Shown one piece after another: positions 27,127-35,215 of a stretch of DNA of 46,169 bases. Under the pieces are notes generated by a model, which saw only the letters and a program-made list of their open reading frames with translations, was not told the DNA's origin and ran no database searches. Each line of letters starts with the position of its first letter. The first letter of the stretch is position 1. Made by a program: the position numbers and the translations under genes. Source of the DNA: Flavobacteriaceae bacterium (GTDB lineage: Bacteria > Bacteroidota > Bacteroidia > Flavobacteriales > Flavobacteriaceae); NCBI GenBank assembly GCA_029268555.1, contig JAQWNN010000010.1, positions 1 through 46,169 on the forward strand, written 5' to 3'.

Positions 27127-27405
27127 TTAATTTTTGCCTTTGTTTTTAGCTCCCGCATGACCACGAAAGTTTCTTGTCAAAGAAAATTCACCTAATTTGT
27201 GACCTACCATATTTTCGGTGATATAAACAGGAATAAAAGTCTTTCCGTTATGAACACCAATAGTTTGACCCACAAAATCAGGTGTTATCAAAGAAGATCG
27301 TGACCAAGTTTTGATCACCGACTTTTTATTCTCTTCTAAATTTTTCATCACTTTCTTTTCAAGACTGTGATGCACAAAAGGACCTTTTTTTAATGAACGA
27401 GCCAT
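27127..27405 (-). CDS. rpsS: 30S ribosomal protein S19
   Basis: A 30S head protein that pairs with S13, 92 residues. It reads [19 protein letters not shown], with [30 protein letters not shown] and [14 protein letters not shown], all strongly conserved. It lies 6 bp behind rplB. Confidence 0.98.
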   Translation of the reverse strand: MARSLKKGPFVHHSLEKKVMKNLEENKKSVIKTWSRSSLITPDFVGQTIGVHNGKTFIPVYITENMVGHKLGEFSLTRNFRGHAGAKNKGKN

Positions 27406-27411
27406 GTTATA

Positions 27412-28236
27412 TTATTTTTTTCTACGTTCTATTATGAACTTATTACTAGATTTCGTTTTTGATCGGGTACGGAATCCTTTCGCAGGAATTCCATTACGTG
27501 ATCTTGGATGACCTCCAGATGCACGTCCTTCTCCACCACCCATTGGGTGATCTACTGGGTTCATAGCTACAGGCCTTGTTCTTGGTCTTCTTCCTAACCA
27601 TCTTGAACGACCTGCTTTACCAGATACTAATAATTGATGATCAGTATTTGAAACTACTCCGATGGTGGCCATGCAAGTAACCAAAACCATTCTTGTTTCA
27701 CCAGATGGCATTTTCACAGTTGCAAACTTTCCATCACGTGCCATCAATTGTGCAAATGCACCAGCGCTTCTTGCTATTACAGCTCCTCTTCCAGGAACAA
27801 GTTCTATGCAAGAAATAATAGTACCTAGAGGGATTTCAGAAAGTAAAAGTGCATTTCCTAATTCAGGAGAAACACCTTCACCAGAGCAGATTTTCTGACC
27901 TACTTGTAATCCACTTTGAGCAATGATGTAACGTTTTTCTCCGTCAGCATACTCCGATAAGGCTATAAATGCAGATCGGTTTGGATCATATTCAATACTT
28001 TTTACTTCAGCTTCTAATCCAAATTTATTTCTTTTAAAATCGATAATGCGATAACGTTTTTTATGACCTCCACCAATATGGCGTGAAGTCATCTTACCTT
28101 TATTGTTTCTTCCTCCTGTTCTTTTTTTGGGAGCCAACAAACTCTTTTCTGGCTTATCAGTTGTAATGGGATCAAATCCATTTACTACTCTAAAACGCTG
28201 TGCAGGAGTTATCGGTTTTAATTTTCTTACTGACAT
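27412..28236 (-). CDS. rplB: 50S ribosomal protein L2
   Basis: A peptidyl-transferase-centre protein of 274 residues. Conserved parts are [29 protein letters not shown], and in the C-terminal region [22 protein letters not shown] with the histidine important for peptidyl transfer. It lies 9 bp behind rplW. Confidence 0.98.
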   Translation of the reverse strand: MSVRKLKPITPAQRFRVVNGFDPITTDKPEKSLLAPKKRTGGRNNKGKMTSRHIGGGHKKRYRIIDFKRNKFGLEAEVKSIEYDPNRSAFIALSEYADGEKRYIIAQSGLQVGQKICSGEGVSPELGNALLLSEIPLGTIISCIELVPGRGAVIARSAGAFAQLMARDGKFATVKMPSGETRMVLVTCMATIGVVSNTDHQLLVSGKAGRSRWLGRRPRTRPVAMNPVDHPMGGGEGRASGGHPRSRNGIPAKGFRTRSKTKSSNKFIIERRKK

Positions 28237-28245
28237 CTGGAGCTA

Positions 28246-28536
28246 TTATAAATTACTGTAAAAATCAATGGCATTTCCCTCTGCTACTTGAACAATAGCT
28301 TTCTTAGTTGCATTGGTTTTGCCTTTCTGAATACCGGTCTTAGTGTAACGCATTTTCCGTTCTGGTCCATTGTTAAGTGTTCGTACTTTTTCAACATTCA
28401 CGCCGTAGGAAGCCTCAACTGCTTTTTTTATTTCAACTTTATTAGCTTTAGGATGAACTAAAAAAGCATATTGATTGTAAAGCTCGCTTCCCAAGGTCGC
28501 TTTTTCAGTTATGATTGGTTTTATTAATATACTCAT
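28246..28536 (-). CDS. rplW: 50S ribosomal protein L23
   Basis: A tunnel-exit docking site for trigger factor and SRP, 96 residues. It includes IIKPIITEKAT, YAFLVHPKANKVEIKKAVEASYGVNVEKVRTLN and the final IDFYSNL. It lies 2 bp behind rplD. Confidence 0.97.
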   Translation of the reverse strand: MSILIKPIITEKATLGSELYNQYAFLVHPKANKVEIKKAVEASYGVNVEKVRTLNNGPERKMRYTKTGIQKGKTNATKKAIVQVAEGNAIDFYSNL

Positions 28537-28538
28537 TA

Positions 28539-29168
28539 CTAACTATTCAAAATTGATTCAAGTCCTGCAAAAGCACCCTCACAAAAAACCAAAATATTCG
28601 CATCTGAAATTTTGTAAGTGTTTAATTCTGAGCTGATTACAACCGATGAATTTTTTAGATTACGGGATGACAAATATACATTTTTATTCAAATTCCCCAA
28701 CACTAAAACACTTTTTTTGTCAGAAAGACCAAGGGCCTCTAACAATTGAAGGTAGTTTTTAGTTTTCGGACTATCCCATTTAATGTCTTCTAATACAACT
28801 ATTGATTTTTGTTTTGCTTTAATACTTAGAGCAGATTTTCTCGCCAAACGTTTAACCTTTTTATTAATTTTTTGGCTGTAATCTCTTGGGGTAGGCCCAA
28901 ATACTCGTCCTCCACCTTTGAATAATGGATTTTTAATACTTCCTGCCCTGGCAGTACCAGTTCCTTTCTGTTTTTTGATTTTCCTAGTAGATCCTGCAAT
29001 TTCAGCTCGCTCTTTAGATTTGTGTGTACCCTGTCTCTTATTTGCTAAATGCTGTTTTACATCTAGATATATCGCGTGGTCATTTGGTTGAATACCAAAT
29101 ATATTTTTATCTAGCTTAACCTTTCTCCCAGTATCTTTTCCTTCTATGTTGAGTACTTTTACTTCCAT
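28539..29168 (-). CDS. rplD: 50S ribosomal protein L4
   Basis: A tunnel-constriction protein of 209 residues; in E. coli it also regulates the S10 operon. The tunnel loop has KKQKGTGTARAGSIKNPLFKGGGRVFGPTPRDY. ATG 29168 ([14 protein letters not shown]) is the family start and overlaps the rplC stop by one base (TAATG). A longer version starting at 29213 would run inside rplC and is rejected. Confidence 0.97.
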   Translation of the reverse strand: MEVKVLNIEGKDTGRKVKLDKNIFGIQPNDHAIYLDVKQHLANKRQGTHKSKERAEIAGSTRKIKKQKGTGTARAGSIKNPLFKGGGRVFGPTPRDYSQKINKKVKRLARKSALSIKAKQKSIVVLEDIKWDSPKTKNYLQLLEALGLSDKKSVLVLGNLNKNVYLSSRNLKNSSVVISSELNTYKISDANILVFCEGAFAGLESILNS

Positions 29169-29785
29169 TATTTCTGAACTGTAATATATGCGTTTTTGTG
29201 GCCAGGTACACATCCTTTAACGACAAGGAGGTTTTTTTTAGGCACTACTTTTATTACTCTAAGGTTTTGAACTTTAACTTTTTCATTTCCCATTTGACCT
29301 GCCATTCGCATTCCTTTGAATACTCGGGCAGGATAGGATGCAGCACCTATAGATCCAGGAGCTCTTAGACGATTGTGTTGTCCGTGAGTGGCCTGACCAA
29401 CTCCAGCAAAACCATGTCGCTTTACAACACCTTGGAAACCTTTTCCTTTTGAATTTCCAGAAACATCAACGAATTCTCCTTCTATAAAGTGTGAAACCGT
29501 AATGATATCACCTAAATTTAATTCTTCTTCAAAATTCTGGAATTCAACAAGCTTTCTCTTAGGGGGTGTGCCAGCTTTTTTAAAGTGCCCTTGGGCAGCC
29601 ATACTTACTCCTTTTTCTGGCTTGTCATCGAAGCCAAGCTGAATTGCTTCATACCCGTCAACCCCTTTGGTTCTGACTTGGGTAACCACGCATGGGCCCA
29701 TCTCAAGAACTGTACAGGGAATGTTCTTCCCGTTTTCATCAAAGAGACTGGTCATACCGATTTTTTTTCCTATTAACCCAGACAT
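29168..29785 (-). CDS. rplC: 50S ribosomal protein L3
   Basis: A 50S assembly initiator reaching the peptidyl-transferase centre, 205 residues. It begins [19 protein letters not shown] and includes [59 protein letters not shown]. The glutamine in MRMAGQMG is the site methylated by PrmB in many bacteria. Confidence 0.98.
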   Translation of the reverse strand: MSGLIGKKIGMTSLFDENGKNIPCTVLEMGPCVVTQVRTKGVDGYEAIQLGFDDKPEKGVSMAAQGHFKKAGTPPKRKLVEFQNFEEELNLGDIITVSHFIEGEFVDVSGNSKGKGFQGVVKRHGFAGVGQATHGQHNRLRAPGSIGAASYPARVFKGMRMAGQMGNEKVKVQNLRVIKVVPKKNLLVVKGCVPGHKNAYITVQK

Positions 29786-29802
29786 TGTTTTAAATTATTT
29801 AA

Positions 29803-30108
29803 TTATACTTTAATCTCAACTTCTACTCCACTTGGTAATTCCAATTTCATTAACGCATCAATGGTTTTTGAAGAGGAACTATATATATCTAACAAGCGTT
29901 TGTAAGAACATAACTTAAATTGCTCTCTTGACTTTTTGTTAACATGAGGAGAACGCAAAACAGTAAAAATTTTCTTATGTGTAGGCAATGGAATGGGACC
30001 CGTTACTATAGCTCCAGTAGTTTTTACTGTCTTAACAATTTTGTCAGCAGACTTATCTACTAGATTGTGATCGTATGACTTTAATTTGATTCTAATTTTT
30101 TGACTCAT
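29803..30108 (-). CDS. rpsJ: 30S ribosomal protein S10 / NusE
   Basis: A 101-residue protein of the 30S head that, with NusB, also serves in transcription antitermination. It includes [22 protein letters not shown], the long loop with [28 protein letters not shown] and the ending [10 protein letters not shown]. It lies 10 bp behind fusA; there is no tuf gene here, unlike the E. coli str operon. Confidence 0.98.
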   Translation of the reverse strand: MSQKIRIKLKSYDHNLVDKSADKIVKTVKTTGAIVTGPIPLPTHKKIFTVLRSPHVNKKSREQFKLCSYKRLLDIYSSSSKTIDALMKLELPSGVEVEIKV

Positions 30109-30118
30109 GCGAATGTAT

Positions 30119-32245
30119 TTAAGCTTTGTTACCGTTTACTTCAGCAATTACAGATTCCGAAATATTGGAAGGTGTTTCTGCATAATGTGAAAATTCCATT
30201 GTAGATGTAGCTCTTCCCGAGGAGAGTGTTCGTAAAGATGTCACGTATCCAAACATTTCAGAAAGAGGGACTTCAGCTTTTACAACTTTAGATCCTGCGC
30301 GGTCATCCATTGAATTTACTTGGCCACGCCGACGATTTAAATCCCCAACAATATCTCCCATATTCTCTTCAGGTGTCAAAACTTCCAATTTCATTATGGG
30401 TTCCATAATGACCGCTTTGGCTGCTTTTGCAGATACCTTGAATCCAAGTTTAGCTGCTAGTTCAAATGATAAAGAGTCTGAGTCTACAGGGTGAAATGAT
30501 CCGTCCTTTAGTATTATTTTCATTGCATCGAGCTCAAATCCTGCTAAAGGTCCATTTTTCATGGAATCTTTAAATCCTTTCTCAACTGAAGGAATATATT
30601 CTTTAGGGATATTACCTCCCTTGATTTGATTTATAAATTCAAGACCAGTCTTACCTTCATCAGCTGGTTCAATTTCAAATACAATATCCGCAAATTTTCC
30701 ACGGCCACCTGTTTGTTTCTTGTAAACTTCTCTATGTTTAGCTGAAGCAGTAAGTGCTTCTTTATATTCTACCTGAGGTTTTCCTTGATTTACTTCAACC
30801 TTAAACTCACGACGCAAACGGTCAACGATAATATCAAGGTGAAGCTCTCCCATACCAGAAATAATAGTTTGTCCTGATGCTTCATCTGTTTTTACTTGGA
30901 ATGTTGGATCTTCTTCTGCCAGCTTTGCTAAAGACATTCCAAGTCTATCTACATCGGCTTTCGTCTTAGGCTCTACAGCTATTCCGATTACAGGATCAGG
31001 AAATTCCATACTCTCAAGAATAATTGGTGATTTTTCTGCTGAAAGTGTGTCACCAGTTTTAATATCTTTAAAACCTACTGCAGCACCAATATCACCAGCT
31101 TCAATGAAATCAATTGAATTTTGTTTGTTGGAGTGCATCTGGTAAATTCTAGAGATACGCTCTTTGTTTCCAGAACGATTATTCAATATATAAGAACCAG
31201 CATCAAGTCTTCCGGAGTAAGCACGGAAAAAAGCTAAACGGCCAACAAATGGATCTGTAGCGATTTTAAAAGCCAACGCAGAAAAAGGCTCTTGTGCTGA
31301 TGGCTTTCGAGAAATTTCATTTCCATTACCAGGATCTGTCCCCACAATAGCTTCTTTGTCCTCAGGTGATGGCAAATAACGGCAAACTGCATCTAACAAA
31401 AACTGGACACCTTTATTTTTAAATGAGGAACCACAAATCATTGGGATGATACTCATATCCTGAGTTGCTGCTCGCAATGCTTCATGGATTTCGTCTGGAC
31501 TAATAGAATCTGGATCTTCAAAAAACTTTTCTAATAGGTTTTCGTCGTATTCTGCTACAGCTTCAATTAATTCTGCACGATATTTTTCAACATCGGCTTT
31601 CATATCTTCTGGAATATCTACTTCATCAAAGGTAGAGCCGTAGTTTTCGTCATGCCATACTATTGCTTTATTAGTTATAAGATCAACTATTCCTTTAAAG
31701 TCCTCTTCATCTCCGATATTTAGAACAATTGGGACTGCGTTAGACTTCAACATCTCCCGTACCTGAGTGCTAACATTTAAAAAATTTGCTCCCTGACGAT
31801 CCATTTTGTTAACGAATCCGATACGAGGGACTTTGTAATTATCTGCCAATCTCCAATTAGTTTCAGACTGAGGCTCAACCCCATCAACAGCAGAAAATAA
31901 AAAAACCAACCCATCTAAAACGCGTAGGGATCGATTTACCTCTACTGTAAAGTCAACGTGACCTGGAGTATCAATAATATTAAAGTGATAAGGTTTGGAA
32001 TCTGAGGTAGGCTTTCCTTGATCTTGGGGAAAATCCCATGTACAAGTAGTAGCTGCAGATGTAATTGTAATACCTCTTTCCTGCTCCTGTTCCATCCAGT
32101 CCATAGTGGCAGCACCATCATGAACTTCTCCTATTTTATGACTTACACCTGTGTAAAAAAGGACACGTTCTGTTGTAGTTGTTTTTCCAGCATCAATATG
32201 CGCTGCAATACCTATATTTCTTGTGTATTTTAAATCTCTAGCCAT
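30119..32245 (-). CDS. fusA: Elongation factor G
   Basis: The GTPase that translocates tRNA and mRNA, 708 residues. The P loop is [19 protein letters not shown], switch II is [10 protein letters not shown] and base recognition is [10 protein letters not shown]. Domains II to V are complete, including [18 protein letters not shown] and the C-terminal [27 protein letters not shown]. It is the third gene after the main promoter. Confidence 0.98.
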   Translation of the reverse strand: MARDLKYTRNIGIAAHIDAGKTTTTERVLFYTGVSHKIGEVHDGAATMDWMEQEQERGITITSAATTCTWDFPQDQGKPTSDSKPYHFNIIDTPGHVDFTVEVNRSLRVLDGLVFLFSAVDGVEPQSETNWRLADNYKVPRIGFVNKMDRQGANFLNVSTQVREMLKSNAVPIVLNIGDEEDFKGIVDLITNKAIVWHDENYGSTFDEVDIPEDMKADVEKYRAELIEAVAEYDENLLEKFFEDPDSISPDEIHEALRAATQDMSIIPMICGSSFKNKGVQFLLDAVCRYLPSPEDKEAIVGTDPGNGNEISRKPSAQEPFSALAFKIATDPFVGRLAFFRAYSGRLDAGSYILNNRSGNKERISRIYQMHSNKQNSIDFIEAGDIGAAVGFKDIKTGDTLSAEKSPIILESMEFPDPVIGIAVEPKTKADVDRLGMSLAKLAEEDPTFQVKTDEASGQTIISGMGELHLDIIVDRLRREFKVEVNQGKPQVEYKEALTASAKHREVYKKQTGGRGKFADIVFEIEPADEGKTGLEFINQIKGGNIPKEYIPSVEKGFKDSMKNGPLAGFELDAMKIILKDGSFHPVDSDSLSFELAAKLGFKVSAKAAKAVIMEPIMKLEVLTPEENMGDIVGDLNRRRGQVNSMDDRAGSKVVKAEVPLSEMFGYVTSLRTLSSGRATSTMEFSHYAETPSNISESVIAEVNGNKA

Positions 32246-32273
32246 GGCTGTTTTTCAGTGTACGTTTTGATAT

Positions 32274-32750
32274 TTAAAATCTAAAATGTGAAAAGGCTTT
32301 ATTTGCTTCAGCCATTTTGTGTGTATCTTGACGCTTTTTGACTGCAGCGCCTTCTTCTTTAGCAGCTGCGATAACTTCGTTAGCCAAGCGTAAGGCCATT
32401 GATTTTTCATTTCGCTTTCTAGAAAAACTGATAAGCCATTTCATAGCAAGGGATACTTTTCTGTCTGGACGAATTTGCATTGGAATTTGAAAGGTCGCTC
32501 CTCCCACTCTTCGGCTTCGGACTTCAACGTGTGGCATAACATTAGAAAGTCCCTCTTTCCAAACTTCCAATGCAGACTTTTCATCATCTTGTTTACGTTC
32601 TTCAATAATATCAATGGCATCATAAAATATTTTAAAGGCAGTTGATTTTTTCCCATTCCACATTAAATTATTAACAAACCGAGTAACCAATTGATCGTTA
32701 AACTTAGGATCAGGTAATAGGGGACGTTTTTTTGCTTGCTTTTTTCTCAT
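32274..32750 (-). CDS. rpsG: 30S ribosomal protein S7
   Basis: Organises the 30S head and lines the E site, 158 residues. It includes MRKKQAKKRPLLPDPKFNDQLVTRFVNNLMWNGKKSTAFKIFYDA and NVMPHVEVRSRRVGGATFQIPM. It lies 26 bp behind rpsL. Confidence 0.98.
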   Translation of the reverse strand: MRKKQAKKRPLLPDPKFNDQLVTRFVNNLMWNGKKSTAFKIFYDAIDIIEERKQDDEKSALEVWKEGLSNVMPHVEVRSRRVGGATFQIPMQIRPDRKVSLAMKWLISFSRKRNEKSMALRLANEVIAAAKEEGAAVKKRQDTHKMAEANKAFSHFRF

Positions 32751-32776
32751 GATTCAATTCGTAAAGAAATTACCAT

Positions 32777-33151
32777 TTATTTTTTGGGTCTTTTGGCACC
32801 GTATTTTGATCGTCTCTGTAAACGACCTTCCACTCCGGCAGTATCCAATGCACCACGAACAATGTGGTAACGGACCCCCGGCAAATCTTTAACTCTTCCA
32901 CCACGTACCAATACTATCGAATGCTCTTGTAAGTTGTGTCCTTCTCCGGGTATATAAGCATTGACTTCCTTTCCGTTAGTCAATCGAACCCTAGCTACTT
33001 TACGCATTGCCGAGTTCGGTTTTTTTGGGGTTGTAGTATAAACGCGGGTACAAACACCACGTCTTTGAGGACACGAATCCAAAGCAGCCGATTTACTCTT
33101 CTTGGTAATCGCGACTCTTCCTTTTCGTACTAATTGTGCAATAGTTGGCAT
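32777..33151 (-). CDS. rpsL: 30S ribosomal protein S12
   Basis: A decoding-centre protein of 124 residues and the site of streptomycin-resistance mutations. The sensitive-type lysine is in [22 protein letters not shown], and the region [19 protein letters not shown] carries the methylthiolated aspartate site. It is the first gene of the 32-gene block and has a consensus promoter 35 bp upstream. Confidence 0.98.
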   Translation of the reverse strand: MPTIAQLVRKGRVAITKKSKSAALDSCPQRRGVCTRVYTTTPKKPNSAMRKVARVRLTNGKEVNAYIPGEGHNLQEHSIVLVRGGRVKDLPGVRYHIVRGALDTAGVEGRLQRRSKYGAKRPKK

Positions 33152-33167
33152 ATAATTTATCTAATTA

Positions 33168-33181
33168 CCCATTTTTATGGG
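33168..33181 (-). promoter_or_regulatory. Small hairpin in the rpsL leader
   Basis: CCCAT-AAAA-ATGGG on the minus strand, a 5-bp stem with 4-nt loop between the promoter and the rpsL ATG. It starts at or just after the predicted transcription start, so it would form the very 5' end of the operon mRNA, perhaps stabilising it. Confidence 0.4.
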
Positions 33182-33185
33182 CGTG

Positions 33186-33216
33186 CAAATGTAGAATATT
33201 TTTTTGTGGATTCAAA
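33186..33216 (-). promoter_or_regulatory. Consensus promoter TTTG-N19-TACATTTG of the translation operon
   Basis: On the minus strand the -33 box TTTG (33213-33216) is separated by exactly 19 nt from the -7 box TACATTTG (33186-33193). This is a full match to the Bacteroidota primary sigma factor consensus. The predicted start is about 33180, giving a leader of roughly 30 nt to rpsL. It is the best promoter in the window and precedes 32 collinear genes. Confidence 0.85.
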
Positions 33217-33528
33217 CCCGAAAATGTAAAACTTTTGAAAGATATTGAGGATATAAGAATCTTTTATTTTTATTGCTACGAAACACGGAATCTTTTTAGT
33301 TTATAAAATCCTTGAAAAATATTATTTGGTAAATACTTTTCCGATGACTTTTAAAATTAATAACTGCATTATTAAACTTAGATTTTTAGATACAAATTAG
33401 AACTATAAAATATTTTGACTTACTTATATTTTATCTTAAAAGAAGCTAATTTGATTTTTTTCAGCAGAAAGAAAAACATGGTCTGGAGATATAATATTTA
33501 TATGTTTTAAAACTTTATTTAAATGAAG
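33217..33528. other. Intergenic region between divergent rpsL and rlmB
   Basis: About 310 bp of strongly AT-rich sequence between the rpsL promoter and the rlmB promoter. I see no gene and no tRNA. The only structure noted is a 7-bp inverted repeat TTAATAA-CTGCA-TTATTAA (33357-33375), which could be an operator or just AT-rich chance. Confidence 0.5.
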
Positions 33529-33536
33529 TACTTTTG
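33529..33536 (+). promoter_or_regulatory. -7 promoter box TACTTTTG abutting rlmB
   Basis: An exact TAnnTTTG match ending 4 nt before the ATG at 33541, predicting a leaderless transcript. A TTTT at 33505-33508, 20 nt upstream, may be a degenerate -33 box. Confidence 0.5.
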
Positions 33537-33540
33537 ATGA

Positions 33541-34278
33541 ATGAAAACAATTACGATTTTTGGTATTAGGTCAATAATTGAGGCGATTAAGTCAGGAAAG
33601 TCAATAGATAAAGTTTGGCTTTTAAAAGGAGTTAAAAGTAATTTATCAGAACAACTTTTATATACTCTTCAATCCAATAATATCTCATTTAGTTATGTGC
33701 CTGTGGAGCGATTAAATCGTTTTTCTGAAAAAAATCACCAAGGAGCAGTAGCTCGGATAGCTGCTTTTCAAACTCATCAAATGGAACATGTTTTAGAGGA
33801 TATTACCTCTAACAAAAAAAATCCAGTATTTTTATTGTTAGACGGAATAACCGATACCCGAAATTTTGGTGCAATATTACGCTCCGCAGCAGCGATAGAT
33901 ATTGATGCTGTTTTTATTCCTACTAGCGGAAGTGCACCTCTTAATGGCGATGTAATAAAGGCATCTGTTGGAGGGGCGTTTAAAGTTCCTATTTCTAAAG
34001 TTGCTAATTTAAAAGATGTGATCTACATTCTCAACTCTCATGATATCCCTACTATAGCTATTACTGAAAAAGCAAAAAAAACAGTTTATGAATGTGACCT
34101 AAAAGGACCTGTAGGATTAATTTTTGGTTCTGAAGATAAAGGAATTTCTAGTGGTCTATTAAAGATTATAGATAAAACTGCTAAATTACCTATGTCCGAA
34201 AATATCGAGTCACTAAATGTTTCTGTTGCCTGTGGAGTTACATTTTATGAATTAATTCGTCAACGATTAATAAGTTAA
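33541..34278 (+). CDS. rlmB: RlmB-type 23S rRNA 2'-O-methyltransferase (SpoU/TrmH family)
   Basis: A SPOUT methyltransferase of 245 residues. The N-terminal substrate-binding domain (about 1-85: IFGIRSIIEAI, SEKNHQGAVARI) is the L7Ae-like type found in RlmB, which methylates G2251 of 23S rRNA. The SPOUT knot has DGITDTRNFGAILRSAAA, GLIFGSEDKGIS and the final MSENIESLNVSVACGVTFYE, which form the SAM site. The target is inferred from family resemblance. The next gene starts 11 bp later, so they are likely cotranscribed. Confidence 0.92.
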   Translation: MKTITIFGIRSIIEAIKSGKSIDKVWLLKGVKSNLSEQLLYTLQSNNISFSYVPVERLNRFSEKNHQGAVARIAAFQTHQMEHVLEDITSNKKNPVFLLLDGITDTRNFGAILRSAAAIDIDAVFIPTSGSAPLNGDVIKASVGGAFKVPISKVANLKDVIYILNSHDIPTIAITEKAKKTVYECDLKGPVGLIFGSEDKGISSGLLKIIDKTAKLPMSENIESLNVSVACGVTFYELIRQRLIS

Positions 34279-34289
34279 TTCGTAATTAA

Positions 34290-35015
34290 ATGAAAAAATA
34301 TTTTATACTATTATCATCCCTCTTTTTGGGAGTAAATATTTGGGGACAAAGTTATGTTGATGTTACGGGAGCAAATCGTTTCTCATCTACCCGTGCATTA
34401 GATGATTTTAATAATTTAAAAAATGTTATCAGGGAAGATGAGGATTTAATTGAAAATATAAAAGGAAGCATGTACTTCAACGAATTTTTCCAAGAATCAA
34501 TAATAATTTTTAAAGGAAATCCTATAAATGAAAAAGCATTTTTAAGGTATAATTCGTATCGAGATGAAATTGAAATAGGGAAAAACAATAATCAAAAAAA
34601 AGCAAATAGTGCCTTAATAAAGGATTTAAATGTAGGAGCTCAAATTGGAAGTGAATTATTTCAAGCATTCTCATTGAATCCTAAGAAAGAGGATGAAATT
34701 AGTTATTTGATTCAAATTTATTCAGACGATAACTTTAAAATATATACTCAAAAATCTAAAAAATTTGTTGATGAAAAGCCTGCACCATCCGGTATAGGAG
34801 GGTTTTTACCAGCAAGACTTGATGACAGAATCCGACTATTTTATACTTCCCAAGCAATTACTAAACCCGTAGAATTGAAAATTAATAAAAAATCCATATT
34901 AAACCTTTTCCCAGAAGATGAAGTTAAACTAAAAAAATTTATATCAGAAAAAAAAATAAAAATTAAGGATCACAATGACTTTTTGTATGTTATTGAAAAT
35001 TATAAATCAAACTAA
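34290..35015 (+). CDS. Secreted protein of unknown function
   Basis: Not assigned to a named family. It has 241 residues with a signal peptide: MKKYFILLSSLFLGVNIWG, probable cleavage near WGQ-SY. A segment around 58-95 (GSMYFNEFF, then FLRYNSYRDEIEI) and the C-terminal stretch LFPEDEVKLKKFISEKKIK resemble a pattern I associate with small exported flavobacterial proteins; no role is known to me. There is no lipobox and no membrane helix apart from the signal. It lies 11 bp after rlmB. Confidence 0.7.
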   Translation: MKKYFILLSSLFLGVNIWGQSYVDVTGANRFSSTRALDDFNNLKNVIREDEDLIENIKGSMYFNEFFQESIIIFKGNPINEKAFLRYNSYRDEIEIGKNNNQKKANSALIKDLNVGAQIGSELFQAFSLNPKKEDEISYLIQIYSDDNFKIYTQKSKKFVDEKPAPSGIGGFLPARLDDRIRLFYTSQAITKPVELKINKKSILNLFPEDEVKLKKFISEKKIKIKDHNDFLYVIENYKSN

Positions 35016-35186
35016 AGTTCAATTTAAATTTGCTGAAAAAAATTTGTATTGTTTTGTTTTTGGGTGCCCATTTTAAAATAAATCATAAATATTAAGTTGC
35101 TTAGTTATTTTTTTTTAAAAGGCTCATGTAATTATAAATATTTCATTCTTAAAATTAATGAAATTTAACATTTTATTAGAATTCGC

Positions 35187-35194
35187 TACATTTA
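35187..35194 (+). promoter_or_regulatory. Candidate -7 box TACATTTA for the SusC/SusD operon
   Basis: With TTTA at 35164-35167 this gives TTTA-N19-TACATTTA, a single-base departure from the consensus in each box at exactly the standard spacing. It lies 21 nt before the SusC ATG. Confidence 0.5.
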
Positions 35195-35215
35195 CATGCC
35201 AAAAAAAAATTTAAA

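Noticed and set aside
29169-29213. Extended N-terminus of L4 starting at 29213
   Set aside because: The extra 15 residues lie inside rplC and do not resemble L4; the ATG at 29168 gives the normal start.
33217-33528. Searched the largest gene-free gap for tRNA, small RNA or a short gene
   Set aside because: No cloverleaf-like pairing, no plausible short reading frame and no terminator were seen; only AT-rich sequence with one 7-bp inverted repeat.
35025-35032. TAAATTTG, an exact -7 match just after the unknown secreted gene
   Set aside because: It lies in AT-rich sequence 183 nt before the next gene, and a better placed box with standard spacing is present at 35187; probably chance.
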